Both the position numbers and the translations under genes were made by a program. Shown one piece after another: positions 59,401 through 64,000 of a stretch of DNA of 64,000 nt. The stretch spans positions 1-64,000 of the forward strand of contig CANARY010000002.1 in NCBI GenBank assembly GCA_947364235.1, in the 5' to 3' direction. A model generated the notes under the pieces. The model was not told the origin of the DNA. It saw nothing but the letters and a program-made list of their open reading frames with translations, and did no database searches. This DNA is from an uncultured Candidatus Melainabacteria bacterium. GTDB lineage: Bacteria; Cyanobacteriota; Vampirovibrionia; Gastranaerophilales; Gastranaerophilaceae. Every line of letters begins with the position of its first letter. Position 1 is the stretch's first letter.

Positions 59401-60269
59401 AAGAGGCAAGCCTTCATGCCAATACGCGATATGACGTCAACTTTGGCCGCCCTCAATACAACTCCAACTTCGAACAAATCAACAAAGGTTACTGGATAAA
59501 ACCATTTACAAGCTTTGAAAGCATTAACCTCAAAAACGGTCCAGATGTTGATGCAATAACTTACGGTACTTTGGTCGGTTTTGACAGCAAGTTTAGAGAA
59601 ATGAAAAAAGGGTGGTATAACGTACAGTCAGTTTATGCAGGTTACAACGGCTCCAGCCTTTCATACCAAAACGTTGATACAACCTTAAACGGCGGTCTTG
59701 CAGGTATAACTGAAACATTCTACAAAGGTAACTTCTTTACAGCGTTAACAGCAACTGCCGGTGCAAGTTTAGGAACAAGCAGAACAATGTATGGAAACGA
59801 AGACTTTACAGCACTTCTTGGCGGTATTGGCACTAAAAGCGGTTACAATTTTGAATTCAAAGATGGTAAATATATTCTCCAGCCTATTCTTTTTGCGAAC
59901 TACAGTTTTGTAAATACGTTTGATTACACTAACGCAGCAGATGTTAAGATAAAGTCAGATCCTCTTCATACACTTCAAATCAACCCTCAATTGAAATTTG
60001 TTGCAAATTTACAAAAGGGCTGGCAGCCTTATGCTAGTGTTGGTGTTGTTTGGAACGTGCTGAACTCGACTAAAGTAAAGGCGAATGATATTTTGCTTCC
60101 AAAGATGTCTGTTGATCCTTATGTAGAGTATGGTGTAGGTATCCAGCGCAGCTGGAAAGACAGGTTTACGGGTTTTGCGCAAGCAATGGTCAGAAACGGT
60201 GGAAGAAACGGTGTTGCTTTGACATTCGGTTTCCGCTGGGCGCTGGGCAAAGAGTCTGAAGATTTGTAG
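56442..60269 (+). CDS. Pmp-like autotransporter adhesin with GGAIYN/FIGNS repeats
   Basis: About 1275 residues. The start is uncertain between ATGs at 56424, 56442 and 56460; 56442 is favoured by TAGTAT seven bases upstream. A long N-region precedes the signal core (FAAAVLAASMSVVMPAGAEE). Residues ~222-655 hold about 12 repeats of the form GGAIYN-x-IGNITGDFIGNS with Ser/Ala-rich spacers; GGA(I) plus FxxN is the hallmark of chlamydial Pmp-type passenger domains (parallel beta-helix). A non-repeated passenger follows, then an autotransporter barrel (~1016-1275: GYWIKPFTSFESINL, YASVGVVWNVLNST, ALTFGFRW). Probable surface adhesin. Codon choice shifts from T-ending in the repeats to C-ending after ~58,400. 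Confidence 0.85.
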   Translation: MRYERSMKKECENSHYDGVCGGAAVKTFAAAVLAASMSVVMPAGAEEVVTLDLSDKPADIPTLDYLKENNVLIPQKGKWDSSSGTWGVAEPIKSPGSAYSLTKVETDGKNVLKKYEFNKESGQLEPAYYKVDLNKTVYGSGDQVKYYEWSTSRYGNHILGEVSVPTEGETTIEYHYDTDNYTTVYENQQSTALEVKEGETTSIVDTLFINNTGFDGGALNNAGNIEEIKADFIDNSVSSSAAGADVSAGGGAISNDGTIGDITGNFIGNSVDADASSSADASASGGAIYNTSSGIIGNITGDFIGNSVDASASTSAYGAGADASASGGAIYNSSGAIGNITGDFIGNSVEAYASASARTTVSSSASGGAIYNSSGTIGNITGNFIGNSAFANAFAITSVGSSSSTSASGGAIYNSSSGTIGNITGDFIGNSAAVYASKSSSARGGVIYNDGIICNITGDFIGNSVTASVYASTSASGGSIYNNGIIGNITSDFIGNSAASSSTAASVAVKGGASSYGGAIYNYSSSTISNIIGNFIGNSASADAEVATSSYAGGGSIYNNGTIGNITGDFIGNSAASTYASGGAIYNNTSAIGNITGNFIGNSVAASSSASGGAINNYHSTIGNITGDFIGNSAASTSSARGGAIYNAGAIGTKDTEGNAAGGIINSNFYGNYANAERGESRGGAIYTSSDLNIIADNGSSTFQGNYVQKDGEEKDYQAIWVDYQAKVHFVSSNGGTINMYDNINGADGCTVDITGDGTGTMNLYNDIYNVNVQLGSTHLNTINNDIHEYHFNNFTLTDNATMSVDVDLASKTMDRITADSYGKEEALPASLESNNYGVHYGDLIISGMNLTSDLKEGESSAAIFFAEEGLKDNVKGALALPDNFQTTAYTPIYKYNVNYDNREDGGYFLFSRGGADSGNASDNFNPAVLSTPVANQTGSQAVINETVRFAFQHMDMFSQMPFSQRMALINQNRYAGVNEGVNEGGEEASLHANTRYDVNFGRPQYNSNFEQINKGYWIKPFTSFESINLKNGPDVDAITYGTLVGFDSKFREMKKGWYNVQSVYAGYNGSSLSYQNVDTTLNGGLAGITETFYKGNFFTALTATAGASLGTSRTMYGNEDFTALLGGIGTKSGYNFEFKDGKYILQPILFANYSFVNTFDYTNAADVKIKSDPLHTLQINPQLKFVANLQKGWQPYASVGVVWNVLNSTKVKANDILLPKMSVDPYVEYGVGIQRSWKDRFTGFAQAMVRNGGRNGVALTFGFRWALGKESEDL
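57100..58400 (+). repeat. Imperfect tandem repeats of the autotransporter passenger
   Basis: About 12 units of roughly 90-130 bases, each containing GGTAATATCAC and GATTTTATAGGCAATAGTG separated by variable GCTTCT-type Ser/Ala codons. Near-identity of the core at DNA level suggests recent unit gain, loss or gene conversion, and a source of length variation between strains. Confidence 0.85.
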
Positions 60270-60291
60270 TTTGTATATTTTAATATTAATG

Positions 60292-60327
60292 AGGCGTAGA
60301 TGCGTTTCAAACGCATCTACGCCTTTA
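60292..60327 (+). terminator. Autotransporter terminator
   Basis: A perfect 14 bp stem (60292-60305 with 60311-60324, containing GGCGTAGATGCG) with a TTCAA loop and a short T-tract. Confidence 0.88.
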
Positions 60328-60356
60328 TGATATATTTACCTCCCTGTCGGATAGAT

Positions 60357-60396
60357 TAAAATGCTTCTCTCTAATATTATTTACTCTAGAGAGGAG
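60357..60396 (+). promoter_or_regulatory. eno promoter with SD-overlapping inverted repeat
   Basis: TTTACC (60335-60340), 16 bp, TAAAAT (60357-60362). CTTCTCTCTA (60364-60373) and TAGAGAGGAG (60387-60396) are complementary arms with one G-T pair; the 3' arm contains the SD GAGGAG. Depending on the exact start site it is either an RNA stem hiding the SD or a DNA operator at the transcription start. Confidence 0.5.
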
Positions 60397-60402
60397 TTTT
60401 TT

Positions 60403-61722
60403 ATGTGTGAAATAGAAGATATTAGAGCAAGGCAAATACTTGATTCAAGAGGAAATCCAACAGTAGAAGTTGACGTTAAACTTCTAGATGGAACAGTCGG
60501 ACGTGCTTCTGTTCCTTCAGGTGCTTCAACAGGAATTTATGAAGCAAAAGAGCTTAGAGATAATATTAAAGGTGAATTTCTAGGTAAAAGCGTAATGAAA
60601 GCTGTTGATAATATTAACTCTGTCATTACTCCAAACTTGCTTGGAGAAAATGCTTTTGACCAGAATCTTATAGACGGGTTGATGATAGAGATGGATGGCA
60701 GTTTTGACAAATCGACGCTTGGAGCGAATGCAATTTTGGCAGTTTCTTTAGGCTGCGCAAGAGCTGCTGCAAACTCTTTAGGTATTTCTCTTTACAGATA
60801 TTTAGGCGGGATTTATGCAAGAATTCTTCCTACTCCTATGATGAATATATTAAACGGAGGAGCTCACGCTAATAATAATCTTGATATTCAGGAATTTATG
60901 ATTGCTCCTGTAGGAATGCCGACTTTCGCCGAAGCGTTAAAAGCAGGCTCTGAAATATTCAATACCCTGAAAATTATTCTTAATGAAAAAGGACTGATAA
61001 CAACAGTCGGTGATGAAGGCGGCTTTGCTCCTAATCTTAACTCAACACGCGAAGCTTTAGAAACAATAATTCTTGCTATCGAAAAAGCAGGTTACAATAC
61101 AAATAATGTCAAACTTTGCCTTGATGCAGCAGCTTCAGAGTTTTATGAAGAAGGTGAATGTTCCGGCGGAGTTTGTTCTTTAAGCCAATATGTTTTAAAA
61201 GGCGAAAACAAAAAAATGACTTCAGAACAGATGATTGATTACCTTGCAGAGCTTGTAAGAGACTACCCGATTATTTCAATTGAAGATGGGCTCGCACAGG
61301 ACGATTGGCTTGGATGGCAGCATCTGACTGAAAAATTAGGAGATAAATGCCAGCTTGTTGGAGACGACTTATTTGTAACTAATACAAAACGTTTAAAAGA
61401 AGGCATTGAGAAGAAAGCTGCTAACTCTATTTTAATTAAACCTAACCAGATTGGAACTTTAACTGAGACAATGGAAGCAATATTGATGGCGCAGAAAAAT
61501 GGTTACACTGCTGTTGTTTCGCATCGTTCCGGCGAAACAGAAGATAGTTTTATTGCAGATTTAGCTGTAGCTGCAAATTGCGGCTTGATTAAAACCGGCT
61601 CAATTTCTCGAACAGACAGGCTTGCAAAATATAATCAGCTTCTGAGAATAGAAGAAGAACTTGCTGAAGGAGGCAAGTATTTAGGGTTGAAATCTTTTAA
61701 AGTTCACGCCTGCCCTCAATAG
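60403..61722 (+). CDS. eno: Enolase
   Basis: Start ATG 60403, six bases after GAGGAG; the upstream in-frame ATG lies within the promoter repeat. 439 residues. Converts 2-phosphoglycerate to phosphoenolpyruvate in glycolysis. Key motifs: [61 protein letters not shown], the Mg ligand region [38 protein letters not shown] (catalytic Lys) and [12 protein letters not shown]. The 3' end overlaps recR by 26 bases in convergent orientation. There is no terminator between them. Confidence 0.97.
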   Translation: MCEIEDIRARQILDSRGNPTVEVDVKLLDGTVGRASVPSGASTGIYEAKELRDNIKGEFLGKSVMKAVDNINSVITPNLLGENAFDQNLIDGLMIEMDGSFDKSTLGANAILAVSLGCARAAANSLGISLYRYLGGIYARILPTPMMNILNGGAHANNNLDIQEFMIAPVGMPTFAEALKAGSEIFNTLKIILNEKGLITTVGDEGGFAPNLNSTREALETIILAIEKAGYNTNNVKLCLDAAASEFYEEGECSGGVCSLSQYVLKGENKKMTSEQMIDYLAELVRDYPIISIEDGLAQDDWLGWQHLTEKLGDKCQLVGDDLFVTNTKRLKEGIEKKAANSILIKPNQIGTLTETMEAILMAQKNGYTAVVSHRSGETEDSFIADLAVAANCGLIKTGSISRTDRLAKYNQLLRIEEELAEGGKYLGLKSFKVHACPQ

Positions 61723-62293
61723 CACGCGCAAGCGTAACTTCATCTGCATATTCTAAATCTGCTCCAACAGGGAGACCAAATGCAATCCTAGAAATTTTAA
61801 TGCCAAATGGCTTAATCAGCTTTGTTAAATATAAACTTGTAGCTTCACCTTCTACGGAAGGTGAAAGCGCAAGTATAACTTCTTGAACTTCTTCATTTGT
61901 AAGCCTTGTTAAAAGCTCTTTTATACGAATATCTTCAGCTCCAATCCCATCCATTGGAGAAATTAATCCCTGCAAAACATGGTAAAGTCCTCTGTATTCG
62001 TTGGTTTTTTCAATAGCAATTAAGTCTTTTGTTTCTGCTGTAACACAAATTACTGAACGGTTTCTGTTGGTTGAAGAGCAAATTTCACAAGGACTCTGAG
62101 TTGAAATGTTAAAACAAATATCACACGTTTTTGAGCTTTTCTTTGCTTCAAGAATAGCGTTTGCGAATTTTTCAACTTCGGAATAAGGCATTTTAAGAAC
62201 TTGAAAAGCCATCCGTTGTGCCGATTTTGGTCCAACGGATGGAAATTTCTGAAATTGCTCTATTAATGCTGCTATAGATTTTGGATAAATCAT
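61697..62293 (-). CDS. recR: Recombination protein RecR
   Basis: 198 residues. N-terminal helix-hairpin-helix ([20 protein letters not shown]), a four-Cys zinc finger ([18 protein letters not shown]) and a Toprim domain ([29 protein letters not shown]). With RecO/RecF it loads RecA on gapped DNA. It is last in the yebC-ybaB-recR unit (13 bases after ybaB), a common arrangement for ybaB-recR. Its 3' end overlaps eno by 26 bases. Confidence 0.96.
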   Translation of the reverse strand: MIYPKSIAALIEQFQKFPSVGPKSAQRMAFQVLKMPYSEVEKFANAILEAKKSSKTCDICFNISTQSPCEICSSTNRNRSVICVTAETKDLIAIEKTNEYRGLYHVLQGLISPMDGIGAEDIRIKELLTRLTNEEVQEVILALSPSVEGEATSLYLTKLIKPFGIKISRIAFGLPVGADLEYADEVTLARAIEGRREL

Positions 62294-62306
62294 CTTCTCG
62301 TCTCAA

Positions 62307-62642
62307 TTAGAATAAGCCAGGAATTGAGATACCGCCTGTAACAGCTTTCATTTTTTCTTCCATAACTTTGATTGCTTTACCTGAAGTCTGGTTGATTGCT
62401 GTTGTAATAATATCTTCAAGCATTTCAATTGTGTCTTCTGATACAGCAGACGGATTTTCTGGGTTAATCGCTGAAGCAGAAAGCTTGATTGATTTGAATA
62501 AACCTTTTCCGTCGCAAATTACTTTTACAGAACCGTTTCCAGCTTCACCTGATATATCCATTTGGTTAAGCTCATCTTGAGTTTCTTTTAATCTTTTTTG
62601 AATAGTCTGAGCTTGTTTCATCATATTCATCATGTTCATCAT
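62307..62642 (-). CDS. YbaB/EbfC family nucleoid-associated protein
   Basis: 111 residues. MMNMMNMMKQAQTIQKRLKE, then GEAGNGSVKVICDGKGLFKSIKLSASAINPE and LEDIITTAINQTSGKAIKV match the YbaB/EbfC DNA-binding dimer. SD GGGAGG is nine bases upstream. Directly upstream of recR, as in many bacteria. It shapes or binds the nucleoid; sequence specificity varies by lineage. Confidence 0.94.
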   Translation of the reverse strand: MMNMMNMMKQAQTIQKRLKETQDELNQMDISGEAGNGSVKVICDGKGLFKSIKLSASAINPENPSAVSEDTIEMLEDIITTAINQTSGKAIKVMEEKMKAVTGGISIPGLF

Positions 62643-62659
62643 AATAGTTGTCCTCCCAA

Positions 62660-63412
62660 TTATACGTCTATTTTTTCCATTAGTTCATCATCAATGTCAA
62701 AATTTGCATACACATTTTGTACATCATCGTGCTCTTCAAGCCTGCCTAATAATCTCATAATGTTAGTTGCAACTTTTTCATCAGTAACTTCAATTGTATT
62801 TTGCGGAACTCTTGTGAACTCTGCAGTTACAGATTTAAACCCTTCTTTTTCTAAGCCTTCTGTTACAGCTTGAAGATTTTCAAAAGATGTGTAAACTTTG
62901 TATTCATCATCTTCTTCAACTATATCATCAGCATCAAGGTTAATAGCTGCTTCAAATAGCTGTTCGTAATCTACGCCTTCTTTATTAAAAGTAATGCATC
63001 CTTTTTTGTCGAACATCCAGCCTACACAGCCGGTTTCTCCAAGATTTCCATTAAATTTTGTAAAATAGCTTCTGATATCGCCAGCTGTCCTGTTTTTATT
63101 GTCAGTCATTGCTTCAATAACAACAGCTACTCCTCCGGCAGCGTATCCTTCATATACCATTTCGTCATAGTTTTCGTTGTTTCCTGCTCCAGAGCCTTTT
63201 TCAACAGCGCGTTTGATGTTATCGTTTGGAAGCCCTGCTGCTTTAGCTTTTTCAATAGCAGTTCTAAGACGGAAATTACCAGCAGGATCAGGACCGCCAA
63301 GTTTGGAAGCTACAATAATTTCTCTTGAAAACTTCTGAAATTCAGCAGCTCTTAAAGAATCTGTTTTCGCTTTTTTATGCTTAATCGTTGACCATTTTGA
63401 GTGTCCGCTCAT
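62660..63412 (-). CDS. YebC/PmpR-family protein
   Basis: 250 residues. MSGHSKWSTIKHKKAKTDSL, FSREIIVASKLGGPDPAGNFRLRTAIEKAKAAGLPNDNIKRAVEKG and YEGYAAGGVAVVIEAMTDNKNRTA are canonical. YebC2-type members have been linked to translation of proline-rich or stall-prone proteins, and older work to transcriptional control; which applies is uncertain. AAGGGG is ten bases upstream. First gene of the unit with ybaB and recR. Confidence 0.95.
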   Translation of the reverse strand: MSGHSKWSTIKHKKAKTDSLRAAEFQKFSREIIVASKLGGPDPAGNFRLRTAIEKAKAAGLPNDNIKRAVEKGSGAGNNENYDEMVYEGYAAGGVAVVIEAMTDNKNRTAGDIRSYFTKFNGNLGETGCVGWMFDKKGCITFNKEGVDYEQLFEAAINLDADDIVEEDDEYKVYTSFENLQAVTEGLEKEGFKSVTAEFTRVPQNTIEVTDEKVATNIMRLLGRLEEHDDVQNVYANFDIDDELMEKIDV

Positions 63413-63512
63413 AGAATATCCCCTTAATCCATTGTCTCAGCTATTTAATGATACATGAAATGTAATTATATAGCAAGCATTATTTCATAGGGTATTTAAC
63501 TTGCAGTGCATT

Positions 63513-64000
63513 CTATGGTCTAATCAAAAATTTAATTGCGTTTCCTGCAATATGCTGTTCCATTGCATATTCAACTTTTTCTAACGGGAGTTCTTCTGTT
63601 ATAAGTTTTTCAACTTCTATATTTCCTGATGAGATTAAATCGAGTGCTTGAAGGAAGTATTTCGGGGTGTGATGGAAAACGCTCATTAAACGTATGTCGC
63701 CGTAATGCATTTTTGTTGTGTCAAAGCTTACTTGTGAGCCGGATTTGCATCCGCCAAAGAAATGAACAGTACCTCCCGGGCGTACGCAGGAGAAAACAAG
63801 TTCCCAAATTTCAGGCAGACCAACACATTCAACAGCAACATCAAGCCCGCGCTTTTCATCTGAAAAATCTTTGAAGATAGTTTCTGGATTAGAATATTTT
63901 TTTAAATCTACAATTTCATCAACGTGAGCAAATTCTTCTGCCAGCTTAAGTTTAACAGGGTTTCTGCCGGCAGCAATAACTCTAGCTCCTTTTAGCTTGC
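63513..64000 (-). CDS. Zinc-type (MDR) alcohol dehydrogenase, C-terminal part (5' end outside window)
   Basis: The frame is open from the window edge to a stop at 63513, giving ~162 residues of C-terminal MDR dehydrogenase. Readable parts: KGARVIAAGRNPVKLKLAEE (NAD-binding Rossmann strand and helix, the fingerprint glycines lying just beyond the edge), RGLDVAVECVGLPEIWE, FSCVRPGGTVHFFGGC, and the terminal EVEKLITEELPLEKVEYAME. Resembles threonine/sorbitol dehydrogenase-like members; substrate unknown, since the zinc-ligand half is missing. Confidence 0.85.
   Translation of the reverse strand, partial: KLKGARVIAAGRNPVKLKLAEEFAHVDEIVDLKKYSNPETIFKDFSDEKRGLDVAVECVGLPEIWELVFSCVRPGGTVHFFGGCKSGSQVSFDTTKMHYGDIRLMSVFHHTPKYFLQALDLISSGNIEVEKLITEELPLEKVEYAMEQHIAGNAIKFLIRP

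Overview
The window is AT-rich, densely coded Gram-negative bacterial chromosome. There is no prophage, insertion sequence, CRISPR array, rRNA or tRNA that I can see. The best-fitting lineage is the non-photosynthetic cyanobacterial sister group (Melainabacteria/Gastranaerophilales of animal guts). This is inference from the gene set: outer-membrane proteins (porin, autotransporter, two-partner secretion exoprotein), a prenyl synthase followed by a DUF212 gene, FolE2, a GGGtGRT/NifU-like pair typical of anaerobes, a stand-alone LuxR-type HTH, and many small lineage-restricted proteins, including one with an N-terminal AFGAK motif. A 16S gene or marker-protein tree would decide it.

Layout. 0-6 kb: secreted and TPR proteins, a tandem pair of exported paralogues and an MptE-like (DUF115) protein. 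6-8.4 kb: a TrmB-type regulator divergent from a glycine-zipper protein. 8.5-10.6 kb: ilvD and 5-formyl-THF cyclo-ligase. 10.6-14.1 kb (minus): a cluster of unrecognised proteins, two of which share N- and C-terminal helices around a small or very large insert. 14.3-23.6 kb: cell-surface genes (porin, M15-like peptidase, serine hydrolase of the class A beta-lactamase fold, TPS exoprotein, multidomain peptidoglycan hydrolase). 23.6-27.3 kb: murQ, ribH, rsgA, a prenyl synthase and DUF212. 27.5-30.4 kb: rpsE-rpmD-rplO-secY. 30.6-40.7 kb: aroQ, folE2, a GHL10 glycosidase, an M20 peptidase, the GGGtGRT/NifU-like pair, an HI0933-type flavoprotein and folK. 40.8-52.8 kb: rpmE, then rpsJ through rpsN on plus, and rpsH-rplF-rplR on minus, separated by a LuxR-type gene, a lipoprotein and a 660-residue TPR protein. 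53-64 kb: polA, a giant Pmp-like autotransporter, eno, recR-ybaB-yebC and a truncated alcohol dehydrogenase.

How the genes work together. Ribosome biogenesis and protein export dominate (24 ribosomal proteins, SecY, RsgA). The canonical S10-spc string is broken into three blocks, each with structured intergenic leaders. Folate and riboflavin cofactor genes (folE2, folK, cyclo-ligase, ribH) are scattered. Envelope turnover (amidase/lysozyme fusion, M15-like peptidase, MurQ, serine hydrolase) is a second theme.

Two regulatory themes come directly from the DNA. Nine genes have a -10 box ending 6-8 nt before the start codon and no Shine-Dalgarno sequence, which predicts leaderless mRNAs. Three genes (two of them peptidoglycan hydrolases without signal peptides) share a long upstream element containing GTTACAAAAAG and CTTTATAT.
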